This document shows, piece by piece, positions 25,584 to 34,634 of a stretch of DNA of 64,000 nt; position 1 is the first letter of the stretch; every line of letters begins with the position of its first letter. Made by a program: the position numbers and the translations under genes. Under the pieces are notes generated by a model. It had not been told where the DNA came from. It made no database searches and was given only the letters and a program-made list of their open reading frames with translations. Source of the DNA: CAVXTF01 sp963701375 (GTDB taxonomy: Bacteria > Actinomycetota > Acidimicrobiia > Acidimicrobiales > CAVXTF01); NCBI GenBank assembly GCA_963701375.1, contig CAVOZT010000004.1, forward strand, positions 1,364,001-1,428,000, written 5' to 3'.

Positions 25584-26752
25584 ATGGCGAAGCTGTCTGT
25601 ATCGCGCGTCCCTCGTAGGCCCGAGGCTCGTCGACCAAGACACGGCACCCCGTCGCGGCACCTCGTCGAAGAGAGCTCGCACTCCAGCCAATCGCCTGGA
25701 TCGACGGCCCGGGGCCTCGTTTGCCTCGCTCCGCCGAACTCCCGGGAGCCGGCGTGTGGACCCTCTCACAGCACGGTCAGCGAGCTCGCAGCGTGGCTGC
25801 ACGGTTACGGTTGGCCGGTCGAGATCGTCGTTGGGAACGAGCCGTCGGTGGGATTGCCACGAGTGGCCGGTACCGAGGGTCTCGGCTTGGGTTACCGGTT
25901 GAGGCGCCTTGCCCCTTGGCTCGTTCATGTCTTCGATCAAAGCGACGCCGGCGCTGCGCGTATGGCGGGTATGCCTTACGTGCTTTCGGTAAGGGCGCCT
26001 CGCGCGTACGGCGGCCAGCCGTCGGATACCGAGGCGCGTCGCGCGTTCGACGAGGGCCTCGCGAACGCGCGCCGAGTCATCACTCCCAGTCGCGCGGCCG
26101 CCAAGGACCTTCTCGAGAACTTCGGGTGCGAATCGTCGGTGGTGCCCGACGGCGTCGACACGGAGCGTCTGCGGGCTGTTCCCGCAAGGAGAGTGAGGCC
26201 CCTCGTGGTCTGTCCGTCTTTCGAGGTGGACGAAACGGACCTGAAGTTGCTCGTCGACTCTTTTGTCCAGGTCGTCTCTTTCGTCCACGACGCGCAGCTC
26301 GCCATCGCCGGCCCGGTTGGAGCCAAGACGCTCGGCGAGCTGATTGCGAGGATGCCGGAACGCAATCGGGCCCAACTTCTCGTGCTCGAACGGGCAGATC
26401 GAAAGCGAATCTCTCGCTGTACGGCCGCGCGACGGTGACATGCGTGCCAACGGCTGCCGGGTCGTCGGGCAAGGCGGTCGTCGAATCCCTGGCGGTCGGG
26501 ACCGCGGTGGTGTGCGCCGAAGGCGGTGCGGCCGCCGAGGTGATCGACGAGGACGCCGTCGCAAACGGCGCAGGTGTCAGGTTCTTGCCCGGAGACGTCG
26601 AAGGATGCGCCAGAAGCATCATCAGCGTCATCGAGCGCTCGGGGTCGGACGAGGTGGTATCGGCATGTCGCGGACGGGCATTCCTCTTCGACTGGTCGTT
26701 CGTCGGCCCGCGGCTCGTCGACATCTACAGGCACGCTGCCGACTTCGCTTAG
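25584..26752 (+). CDS. Glycosyltransferase family 4-like protein, frameshifted
   Basis: A GT-B type glycosyltransferase. The N-terminal half shows ELAAWLHGYGWPVEIVVGN, FDEGLANARRVITPSRAAAKDL and VVPDGVDTERL, typical GT4 motifs. Near 26402 the frame breaks at an AAA run. Adding one A restores LERADRKANLSLYGRATVTCVPTAAG followed by GKAVVESLAVGTAVVCAEGGAAAEVI, the C-terminal nucleotide-sugar-binding motif (E-x7-E region). It was probably a cytosolic enzyme cooperating with the preceding membrane transferase in surface glycan assembly. The start has no clear ribosome-binding site. Confidence 0.8.
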
Positions 26753-26785
26753 CCCGGAGTCGATCCGCTGTGCAACCATCGCGCC

Positions 26786-27421
26786 GTGCGCGTGCGGCGG
26801 TCGTTCTGTTTCGTCGACCTGTCGGGCTTCACCGCGATGACCGAGGCCTCGGGTGACGAGCGTGCGGTCTCGGTCCTGACGGGATTCCGGGCCGCCGTTC
26901 GGGACACTTGTTCGCGTCGAGGAGTGCGAATCGCGAAGTGGCTGGGGGACGGCGCGATGTTGGTCAGCGTCGAGACGACCCCAGTCGTCGCCACCGCTCT
27001 CGAACTTCTTCAACGATCGGCGGCGATATCCGTGCCGCTCCGTTGTGGGATCACCACGGGTCGCGTAATCCTTCTCGAGGGCGACGACTACATCGGTCAC
27101 TCGGTCAATGTCGCCGCACGGCTCTGCGATATCGCTGCCGCAAACGAGGTCCTCGCAAGTCCGGATCTCGTGCCGCACCTTCCTCCGTGGGCAGCGGTGC
27201 TCGAGACGGGTGAAGTGATCGTCCGCGGTCTCGAGCATCCGGTCGAAGTCGTCCGCCTGGGCCTCGGAGTGCCTAAAGACCGCTCGGTGCCTGACCCTGT
27301 CTGTGGTATCCCGCTCGTTCAGGAGATGGCCGTAGAGATCCGCACCGACCGGTTCGGAATGTCGGTGCTTCTCTGTTCGGAGAGTTGCCTCGAGACGTGG
27401 ATCGGGCGAGTCAGCGCATAG
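26786..27421 (+). CDS. Class III nucleotide cyclase domain protein with C-terminal YHS-like domain
   Basis: 211 residues. The first 150 form a class III cyclase homology domain: FCFVDLSGFTAMTE (first metal Asp), KWLGDGAMLV (second metal Asp with the Lys position kept) and IGHSVNVAARLCDIA (Asn and Arg of the transition-state site). The tail DPVCGIPLVQEMAVE and LLCSESCLETW is a YHS-type metal or thiol domain. This short cyclase-YHS combination is unusual. It may make cAMP in response to metal or redox state; activity is inferred. Its 3' end overlaps the convergent methyltransferase gene by 11 bases. Confidence 0.8.
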   Translation: MRVRRSFCFVDLSGFTAMTEASGDERAVSVLTGFRAAVRDTCSRRGVRIAKWLGDGAMLVSVETTPVVATALELLQRSAAISVPLRCGITTGRVILLEGDDYIGHSVNVAARLCDIAAANEVLASPDLVPHLPPWAAVLETGEVIVRGLEHPVEVVRLGLGVPKDRSVPDPVCGIPLVQEMAVEIRTDRFGMSVLLCSESCLETWIGRVSA

Positions 27422-28082
27422 GGATGAACAGAGCCGGGCACGACCCGCCTCTCTCGAGCATCCCGCCCACCTTGTCGAATATCACCGCCTGCAATTCGCG
27501 CGCAAGCGGGACGACCATCCGGCCACCTTCGGCCAGCTGTTGTACCCACGACCGTTCGGGCCGAGGAGCAGATGCGGTGACGATGACCCTGTCGTACGGA
27601 GCGGACTCGGGCCAACCGGCCCGTCCGTCGCCCGAGTGCACTTCGACCGCTCCGTACCCGGCCGACTCGAGCCGCGACCGGGCGAGCTCGGCGAGCTCAG
27701 CGTCGAGCTCGACGCTCACTACGAGCCCGGTTTCGCCGGCAAGCTCGAGGAGCAGCGCCGAGTTGTAGCCGCTCCCTGTCCCGATCTCGAGGACTCGCGC
27801 TCCTGGAGTGACGTTGAGCATCTCGAGCATGCTTGCGACCATCGTCGGTTGCGATATCGAGGACAGCGCCCTGCCGTGGTCCCACTTGACCGCAACCGCT
27901 TCGTCGGCATACGCGGTCTGCAAGTCCACGCCGGGTATGAAGGCGTGCCGCGGCACCGAACGAAGCGCTTGCTCGACCGCTGCATCCTTCACGGCTCCTC
28001 GCCGGACCAGTTGGTCGACGAGGACAGACCTGCGCGCGGTGGCCTCGGCTTCGAGAGCTCCGACCACTGGGTCGCTCGTCAC
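27411..28082 (-). CDS. pcm: Protein-L-isoaspartate O-methyltransferase
   Basis: A SAM-dependent protein repair enzyme of 223 residues. Family motifs are VPRHAFIPGV, AYADEAVAVKWDHGRALSSISQP (substrate-binding), VLEIGTGSGYNSALL (SAM motif I), VVSVELDAELAE and AEGGRMVVPL. It converts isoaspartyl residues back toward aspartate. The start is GTG. The MFS transporter gene ends 16 bases upstream on the same strand, so the two may be co-transcribed. Confidence 0.92.
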   Translation of the reverse strand: MTSDPVVGALEAEATARRSVLVDQLVRRGAVKDAAVEQALRSVPRHAFIPGVDLQTAYADEAVAVKWDHGRALSSISQPTMVASMLEMLNVTPGARVLEIGTGSGYNSALLLELAGETGLVVSVELDAELAELARSRLESAGYGAVEVHSGDGRAGWPESAPYDRVIVTASAPRPERSWVQQLAEGGRMVVPLARELQAVIFDKVGGMLERGGSCPALFIPMR

Positions 28083-28098
28083 CGGCCACCTTCACTGG

Positions 28099-29553
28099 TC
28101 ACCGGTCCTCCTCACCGTCCGGGACCGGAACGCCGGGCGGAATTGCACCACCGAACGTTAAAGCTCCGACCGTCTCCGGGTCCCGGTTCAACGGCCCTTC
28201 ACCGCCCGCCGGCTCGGTTCCCTGTGGTCCACCGGCAGCGTCGTCGTGTTCCACGGGGAAGTCCCTCATGCCCCGCATAGGGGATGCCAAAAGCCACAGA
28301 ACCGCCAGGGTGCCGAAACCCCCCGACACCCAGAGGGTGTTGCGGACTCCGATGGTGGTTCCCAAGAAACCACCGAGCAACCCTCCGAGCGGGAGGGTTC
28401 CCCAGACGAGAAATCGCATGGTTGCGTTCATCCTCCCGAGGAGCCGCTCGGGGCACAGCCTCTGACGAAAGCTGACCTGGTTGATGTTGTAGACGAGCAC
28501 GCCGAACGAGGAGAGGAAAAAGCCCACCGCGAACAAAGAGAGGCGAGCACCGTGACCGGTGAGAGGGAGAAGAAGAGCTGCGAGGCCCGAGAATCCCGCC
28601 CCGAATATCGTCGCTCTTACTCCCCCCAAGATCCTTGCAACGCGTGATGCGGAAAGGGCGCCGAGAATCCCGCCCACACTCCCTGCGCCGAACAACAATC
28701 CGATGACACCGGGCGGTTGATGAAGGACCCGCACCAAGAAGACCACCTCGACGGCGGTCTGCACGCCGCTGAAGAAGTTGGCGGTCGACGTGGTGCCTGC
28801 GATGGCGCGCAGAATCGGGTGGCGTAGAACGAACGAAAGCCCCTCTCCTATCTCGGGCACGATCGAGCGGCGTTCGTGGCTCTCTGGTGCGGGCTCGCGC
28901 GCCTTGATCCCGAATACGGTGATCGCCGATATCACGAAGCTCGCCGCGTCCACTGCGATCGAGTTCGCTGCCTTGACGAGCTCGATGAGGCCGCCCGCTG
29001 CGCTCGGACCGACGACCTGCGCCACCGAGGCAGAGCCCTGGAGCTTGGCGTTTCCCTCCACCAGGTTGGCCCTTCCGATCAGAGACGGAAGGTACGACTG
29101 GTAGGCCACGTCGAAGAACACGGTGAGGACTCCCGCGACGAGCGTCACCGCGAACAGCTGTTCGATCGTGAGAACGCCGAATGCAGCGGCGACTGGCACC
29201 GAGGCGAATGTCAGCGCTCTTCCTACGTCCGACCAGATCAGCACGCTGCGCCGGCGCAGGCGGTCGACGATGGCCCCGGCAGGGAGCCCGACAAACAGGA
29301 ATGCCGCCGTGCTCGACGCAGTGAGAAGTCCGACCTGGAAAGTCGTCGCGTGCAGGGTGATCACGGCGACGAGGGGAATGGCGAGCAGGCTTACCTGACT
29401 GCCAAGCTCGCTCACCGATTGGCCGGCCCACAGCAACCGGAAATCGCGGTGCCATATCAAGCTCCCTCGCGATCTCGAGCGGGCCAGCAGTGAGGCGCCT
29501 TTGGTATCCGTCGGACCTCCCGGTCTTGTCGGCGCAGGTGCCTTACGCGCCAT
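28099..29553 (-). CDS. MFS transporter (EntS/MFS_3-like)
   Basis: A 12-helix major facilitator of about 484 residues. The N-terminal LIWHRDFRLLWAGQSVSELGSQV is typical of the enterobactin-exporter-like MFS_3 family. GLPAGAIVDRLRRRSVLIWSD is the motif-A-like loop and LLGRMNATMRFLVWGTLPLGGLLGG lies in the second half. The acidic C-terminal tail (PVEHDDAAGG, DGEEDR) is cytosolic and disordered. The ATG was placed where family similarity starts. It probably exports a drug or small metabolite. Confidence 0.88.
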   Translation of the reverse strand: MARKAPAPTRPGGPTDTKGASLLARSRSRGSLIWHRDFRLLWAGQSVSELGSQVSLLAIPLVAVITLHATTFQVGLLTASSTAAFLFVGLPAGAIVDRLRRRSVLIWSDVGRALTFASVPVAAAFGVLTIEQLFAVTLVAGVLTVFFDVAYQSYLPSLIGRANLVEGNAKLQGSASVAQVVGPSAAGGLIELVKAANSIAVDAASFVISAITVFGIKAREPAPESHERRSIVPEIGEGLSFVLRHPILRAIAGTTSTANFFSGVQTAVEVVFLVRVLHQPPGVIGLLFGAGSVGGILGALSASRVARILGGVRATIFGAGFSGLAALLLPLTGHGARLSLFAVGFFLSSFGVLVYNINQVSFRQRLCPERLLGRMNATMRFLVWGTLPLGGLLGGFLGTTIGVRNTLWVSGGFGTLAVLWLLASPMRGMRDFPVEHDDAAGGPQGTEPAGGEGPLNRDPETVGALTFGGAIPPGVPVPDGEEDR

Positions 29554-29666
29554 GAGCCCTTCTTGCCATATGCGGTCATCTTCTCTCACTCCATTGCGCT
29601 CGACGTAGCCTCTAAGATCGATCGCTCGGAGGCCGTCAAACATCCGCCCGGCGTAATCTCGCGGCC

Positions 29667-31344
29667 ATGTCTGACCAAGGGAGCACCAACCGGGGGGGCG
29701 AGGCAGCCGAAGAGGCTGCCACGAGCTTTGATTCGCTGGTCGAGTCCTGGGTTGCTGAAGAGCTCGCCTCGTCGCCTGTCTTGGCCACGGTTCTCGGCGC
29801 CGAAGGTGAACACGGTTCGCTCGGAGACTGGTCTGCGGTAGCCGTCGAGGACAGAGAGAGATCTGACGGACGCTGGCTCCGCCGGCTCGAAAAGCTCGAC
29901 TCCGCCAAGCTCGACGGAGAGCGCCGTGTCGACCTCGGGTTGCTCGTGTCCGAACTGAAGGGGAGAGAGGTCATGAGCGGCTGGGCGCACTGGCGCCGCG
30001 ATCCGGCCACATATCTGGACCCCTGTCTGTACGGCGTGTTCGCCCTGTTCCTCAACCGGATATTTCCCGAACCGGAGCTCGTTTCATACGCGGCCAGCCG
30101 TTTGCGCCAGGTTCCGCAGGTGCTCGCCGACGCTAAGGCGAACCTCGACGTGGAGCTCGTGAGCCCGTTGATCTGTGACCGGGCGCTCGGGCAGAGCAAC
30201 GCGGCGGTCACATATTTCCGACGACTCCTTCCGGCCGAGGTGGCCGACGAAGGACGTCGAAGCGAGCTGGCAGAGGCTGGCGAGGTGGCGGCCGTCGCCA
30301 TGGAGTCGTTCACGAGGGACCTGCAGGCGCTGGTGGCCGACGGCCGGGGCGATTACGCACTCGGCGAGGAGCGCTACTCGAAGTTGCTCAGAGACAAGGA
30401 GCTGCTCGGCTACGGCGCAGCGGAATTGCGCAATCGGGGCGAGGTGGCGTGGGGGGAGATAGACGACCAGATGCGCGCCTTGGCGCGCGACGTTGATCCG
30501 TCTGCCGAGAACTGGCGTTCGGTGATCGAGTCTTTGAACAACGACCATCCCTCGACTCCTGAGGAGATGCTCGAGTCGTACACGGACTGGACCGGGAGAG
30601 CCCGGAGCTTCCTTGCAGAAAACGGGCTTGTCACCCTCCCTGATGGCGAGAGGTGCCTGGTGGAGCCTTCACCACCGTTCCAGAGGCCCGTGCTCGCCGT
30701 CGCTTCTTACTCGCAACCCCCGGCTTTTCGGCCCGGACTGACGGGGCACTTCTTCGTGCCGTACCCGCCCGACGGGACCGCTCCCGAAGAAATTCAAAAG
30801 CGGCTCGCTTCGAACAGCTTCCACAGCATTCCCACGATCTCCGTGCACGAGGCATACCCGGGTCACCATTGGCATCTCACGTGGATGAAGGCGAACCCGC
30901 GAAAGGTCCGACAGCTCGTGACGTCCTCGTACTACGCGGGAGGGGTGGGCTCTCTACGCGGAAAAGATGATGAGCGAACAGGGTTTCTTCGAGGATCCCC
31001 GAGCAGAGCTCTGCTATCTGGACGCAAGGATCTTCCGGGCTGCGCGCATCATCGTCGACACCGGGCTTCACATCGGCGATCTGGACTTCGAGGGCGCAGT
31101 CGAAATCATGCGGACACGAGCGAGCCTTCCCGAGCCCGTCGCGCGTGCAGAGGTCACGAGGTATTGCGCGTGGCCGACTCAGGCACCCTCGTATCTGACG
31201 GGATCTCTGGAGATCGAGCGCCTCCGCGAACAGTTCATGGCCGCAAAGCTCGGCGACCTGAGACAGTTCCATGACTCGATCTGCGCTACAGGGTGCATGC
31301 CGCTCGGCTTGGCCGAGCAGGCATTGTTCGACACCGAGGCTTGA
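29667..31344 (+). CDS. DUF885 family putative metallopeptidase, frameshifted
   Basis: About 558 residues once corrected. The motif HEAYPGHHW resembles the zinc-binding HExxxxH of the DUF885 family, thought to be carboxypeptidase-like. VTSSYYA then meets a frame break at a GGG run near 30938-30940. Removing one G gives AEGWALYAEKMMSEQGFF, the strongly conserved EGWA block, and the gene runs on to 31344. Without correction the frame would end at 31274 in unrelated sequence. The ATG start lies downstream of the divergent MFS gene. Confidence 0.87.
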
Positions 31345-31354
31345 CGTCCAGGCT

Positions 31355-32473
31355 TCAGACCTTCGCCAGATCGGTCAGTCGGTCGACCGCCTCGACGTAT
31401 TGCTCCACCAGTTCGATCACCACATCACGTGCCTTGCGAACGTGAGTAGCCCGACCGATGATCTGGCCGCACGGGTTGAACGCAATGCCCGCCGACTGTT
31501 CCGGATAGCGCCTCGAGGCACCGACGGCTTCGATGGCCACGAGCATCTGCATCGGCATCGGAAGGGGGTCGGGAGTGTCGTCGCGTTCCCACGCATCGGT
31601 CCAGTCGTTGCGGAGCATCCGGCAAGGCTTCCCGGTGTAAGAACGCGACCGGATGGTGTCCGCGCTCGTAGCTGCGAGGTAGCTCTTCATCTGACTCGGA
31701 GCGGTATCCGCCTCCTCGACCGTCAGCCAGAGCGTCCCACTCCAGACGCCCTGGGCTCCCATCGCCAGAGCCGCTGCGATCTGGCGCCCGTCGCCGATGC
31801 CTCCAGCCGCGAGGACTGGTGTCGGTGCGATCGCGTCGATGACCTCGGGCCACAGCACCAGGCTTCCGATCTCACCGGTGTGGCCCCCACCTTCTGTGCC
31901 CTGGCAGATCACCACGTCGATGCCGGCATCCGCGTGGTGGCGAGCGTGCTTGACGGACCCTGCAAGCGCAGCGAACAACAGTCCGTGATCATGGACCTGG
32001 CTGATCACGTCTGCGGGTGGCGTACCGAGCGCATTGGCGATCAGCTTCACCTTCGGGTGTTTGAGCGCACACTCGAGTAGTGGCTTGGCGGTAGCTTCGG
32101 TCCACCCCATCATCCCGCTGCGGCGCTCGTCCGCGGGAGGCGGCGGGCATCCGTGTTCGTCCAGAAGGCGCCGAGCGAAGCGTCGGTGGTCCTCGGGGAC
32201 CATCGACTGCAACTGCGACTCGAGCTTCACGGGATCGAGCTCGCCCATGCCTTCGTACTTGCCCGGTATGACGATGTCCACGCCGTAGCCATGCTCGCCC
32301 ACGTGCTCGTCGAGCCAGTCAAGCTCGATCTGCAGCTCGTCCGGCGAGAAGCCGATTGCGCCGAGTACGCCGAACCCCCCGGCGTTGGACACAGCGGCGA
32401 CGACGTCGCGGCAATGGGTGAACGCGAAGATCGGGAACTCGATGTCGAGCTTGTCGCAGATCTCGGTGTGCAC
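31355..32473 (-). CDS. Nitronate monooxygenase / 2-nitropropane dioxygenase family protein
   Basis: An FMN-dependent TIM-barrel of 372 residues. FAFTHCRDVVAAVSNAGGFGVLG is the N-terminal FMN-binding region, and QGTEGGGHTGEIGS and VLAAGGIGDGRQIAAALAMGAQGVW the phosphate-binding loops. Members oxidise nitronates or act as enoyl reductases; the substrate here is unknown. It lies 84 bases downstream of a TetR-type gene on the same strand, so it is a likely target of that regulator. Convergent with the DUF885 gene, separated by 10 bases. Confidence 0.87.
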   Translation of the reverse strand: MHTEICDKLDIEFPIFAFTHCRDVVAAVSNAGGFGVLGAIGFSPDELQIELDWLDEHVGEHGYGVDIVIPGKYEGMGELDPVKLESQLQSMVPEDHRRFARRLLDEHGCPPPPADERRSGMMGWTEATAKPLLECALKHPKVKLIANALGTPPADVISQVHDHGLLFAALAGSVKHARHHADAGIDVVICQGTEGGGHTGEIGSLVLWPEVIDAIAPTPVLAAGGIGDGRQIAAALAMGAQGVWSGTLWLTVEEADTAPSQMKSYLAATSADTIRSRSYTGKPCRMLRNDWTDAWERDDTPDPLPMPMQMLVAIEAVGASRRYPEQSAGIAFNPCGQIIGRATHVRKARDVVIELVEQYVEAVDRLTDLAKV

Positions 32474-32557
32474 TGTGGCGTCTCCTTTTTGCTCTTCGGC
32501 CTGTGGCTGCGTTTCGGTGGGTCGCGAGTCGACTTGGTCCGGCTCGACTGCTTGTAC

Positions 32558-33292
32558 CTATCCGACGTCTGCCCTCGGCAGGGGCCCGACGACGGCCTCC
32601 GGCATGGGACCTACGTCTGGGATGGGCAGAGTCGAGATTGCCGACGCGGTTTCCGGTGCACCGACGAGAAGCGCTAGAGCGTCGATCGCCGCCGCTCGGT
32701 CGACCGAATCGGGATCGGCTTGGACCTGCATGTGTAGCCCTAGGACAAACGCCTTCAACAGGACTGCGACCTCGTCGGGCGAGGATTTTTGCTGAAGTCG
32801 TCCCTCGGTTTGCCAGCGGGCGATCCCTCGTGCGATGCGCTCATTGGACGTGCGCGTTCTCTGCTTGAGAGCCGATGCCAGCCGGGTATCGCGCGCCGCC
32901 CTCAGCCAAAGCTCGTGCTCCAACAAGAAGAGTCTCCGGACACCTTCGCTCGGCTCGGCGCAGACGTTGTCCCAGACGGCGCCGAGCCGTTCGCTCATGT
33001 CGGTCGAGATCTCGAACTGGGCGGTCATCACCGCGACGAGCGCACCGCTCCAGTCGTCGAGAAGTGCGAGAAGAAGTCCGTGCTTCGAGCCGAAGTGGTC
33101 GTACACCGCCCCCGACGTGCGGCCCGCCGCCGCTGCCACCGCGTCCACGGACACTCCGTCGATGCCGTGCTCTGCGAACAAGTCCGTCGCGGCACCAAGC
33201 AGCCTCGTTCGGGTTGAGGCCCTGCGTTCTTGCTGAGTGGGGCGTCTCCTGTCGGCCACAGAGTCGGACTGTACCGGTTGCAAGGACAACAT
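32558..33292 (-). CDS. TetR family transcriptional regulator
   Basis: An N-terminal TetR DNA-binding domain (TRTRLLGAATDLFAEHGIDGVSVDAVAAAAG followed by GAVYDHFGSKHGLLLAL) precedes a ligand-binding domain of about 140 residues and a short Pro-rich tail. The ATG gives 244 residues. It overlaps a possible -10 (TATGTA), so the in-frame GTG at 33259, just before ADRRRPTQQERR, may be the true start. It probably controls the nitronate monooxygenase gene downstream and itself. It is divergent from the LexA-controlled radical SAM gene across about 60-80 bases. Confidence 0.87.
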   Translation of the reverse strand: MLSLQPVQSDSVADRRRPTQQERRASTRTRLLGAATDLFAEHGIDGVSVDAVAAAAGRTSGAVYDHFGSKHGLLLALLDDWSGALVAVMTAQFEISTDMSERLGAVWDNVCAEPSEGVRRLFLLEHELWLRAARDTRLASALKQRTRTSNERIARGIARWQTEGRLQQKSSPDEVAVLLKAFVLGLHMQVQADPDSVDRAAAIDALALLVGAPETASAISTLPIPDVGPMPEAVVGPLPRADVG

Positions 33293-33340
33293 ACATAGCG
33301 ACCGTTACGCGGATTGGAGGGTAGCGGCCCCACTGGAAGA

Positions 33341-33356
33341 TCGAACGTATGTTCGA
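33341..33356 (+). promoter_or_regulatory. LexA (SOS) box
   Basis: The 16 bases read TCGAAC-GTAT-GTTCGA, a perfect palindrome identical to the mycobacterial/actinobacterial LexA consensus TCGAAC-N4-GTTCGA. It lies directly upstream of the radical SAM gene and overlaps the presumed -35 to -10 region, as expected for repression by LexA and induction on DNA damage. Confidence 0.85.
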
Positions 33357-33362
33357 TAACCT
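33357..33362 (+). promoter_or_regulatory. -10 element (TANNNT) of a likely leaderless promoter
   Basis: TAACCT fits the actinobacterial TANNNT -10 pattern and abuts the LexA box. Seven bases later lies GTG, in frame with the radical SAM gene, so transcription would start at the start codon. No Shine-Dalgarno precedes it. Confidence 0.6.
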
Positions 33363-33369
33363 TGCCCGC

Positions 33370-34451
33370 GTGGGGCAACCCGTCGAATTCCGCTGGAGGT
33401 TGAGCGACGACGACGGCGGCCAACCGAGTCTCTTCGCAGAGGAGGACCTGGTCGATCGCCACGTCGGGATCGGCGAGTACCGAGGGCTCGAGTTCCTGCA
33501 CGTGAACGCGAGCCGGATCATCAACGAGGTGCCCGGCTCGTCGAGGATGCCTTTCCGGTACACGATCAATGCGTACAGAGGTTGCAGCCACGCTTGTCAG
33601 TACTGCTTCGCCCGACCGACACACGAGTACCTGGGTCTCGGGATAGGCGAGGACTTCGAACGGAAGCTCGTGGTGAAGGTGAACTCGGTGGAGCGTGCCG
33701 CGCGGAGGTCCATTCCTCGCGCTGGCACGGCGAAACGATCGCAATGGGTACCAATACTGATCCCTACCAGCACGCCGAAGGCAAGTACCACCTGACTCGT
33801 GGTGTGATCGAGGTCCTCGCAGAGGCGCGCAACCCCTTTTCGATCCTCACTAAGTCGACGCTGCTGCTCCGTGACCTGGACCTTCTCGTGTACGCGGCTT
33901 CACGGACCGACGTGCGCTGCAACTTGTCGATCGGAACGCTCAACGAGCAAGTGTGGAAGGCAACCGAACCGAAGACCCCACATCCGAGGAGGCGGCTCGA
34001 GGCCGTGCGCCGGTTGAACGCAGCGGGGATACCCACGGGTGTTCTTGTTGCGCCGATAATCCCCGGCTGGTCCGACGACCCGTCGGAGCTCGAGGAGCTG
34101 ACGGAGGCGTGCATGGATGCGGGCGCGGTGTCGGTGAGCCCGGTCCCGTTGCACCTTCGTGCTGGCACGAAGGAACACTTCTTGGGGTTCCTGGCCTCCG
34201 CCAACCCGGGTCTCGCCCGCGAGTTGCGCCGTCGCTACAAAGGGTCGTACCTGTCCGCTGCCGATCGGAACCGTGTCGTCGCACCTGTGTTGCGGGTCCT
34301 ACGCGAGCAGAACTCCTCAGCCGAGGTCGAGCTCGTGCCCAGGAGGCTGGATGATCCCGAAGCGCAAGACTCGGTCGGCGAGTCTCCAGGACCAGAGTCG
34401 GCGAGGGCGACGAAGGTGCGGCCCGAGCAATTGCGCCTTCTTGACGGTTGA
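33370..34451 (+). CDS. Radical SAM protein, Rv2578c-like, frameshifted
   Basis: A radical SAM enzyme with the cluster motif RGCSHACQYCFARPTHEY (CxxxCxxC), preceded by the family block ASRIINEVPGSSRMPFRYTIN. The frame breaks at about 33698-33699 (CC). One added C restores ERARAEVHSSRWHGETIAMGTNTDPYQ, then ILTKSTLLLRDLDLL and the C-terminal half. It resembles Rv2578c-type proteins (COG1533, related to SplB photoproduct lyase). The LexA box overlaps its promoter, so a DNA-repair role is plausible. The leaderless GTG is preferred over the ATG at 33349, which lies inside the LexA box. Confidence 0.85.
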
Positions 34452-34470
34452 TCCGTCTTCTTCGCGGCTG

Positions 34471-34494
34471 GGACTCAAATAGGGACTCAAATAG
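34471..34494. repeat. Exact 12-bp tandem duplication
   Basis: GGACTCAAATAG occurs twice in tandem, shortly after the radical SAM stop codon in a 180-base intergenic gap. The gap otherwise holds nothing recognisable. Confidence 0.9.
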
Positions 34495-34634
34495 TTGTCG
34501 GCCGTATAGCCCGGTGCCCCAGCTGCCGATGATTGACGTAGCGTCGCGGGGGCCTACGAGCCACTAAGACGAGGAATCGCTCGACAGGCGCGCCAGCGCC
34601 GGTCCTAGGAGGTTGTGGTTCCGGCGGTGCGCAC

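Noticed and set aside
33349..33369. ATG at 33349 as the start of the radical SAM gene
   Set aside because: It lies inside the LexA box and upstream of the -10 element, so it would not be on the transcript. GTG at 33370 fits a leaderless start.
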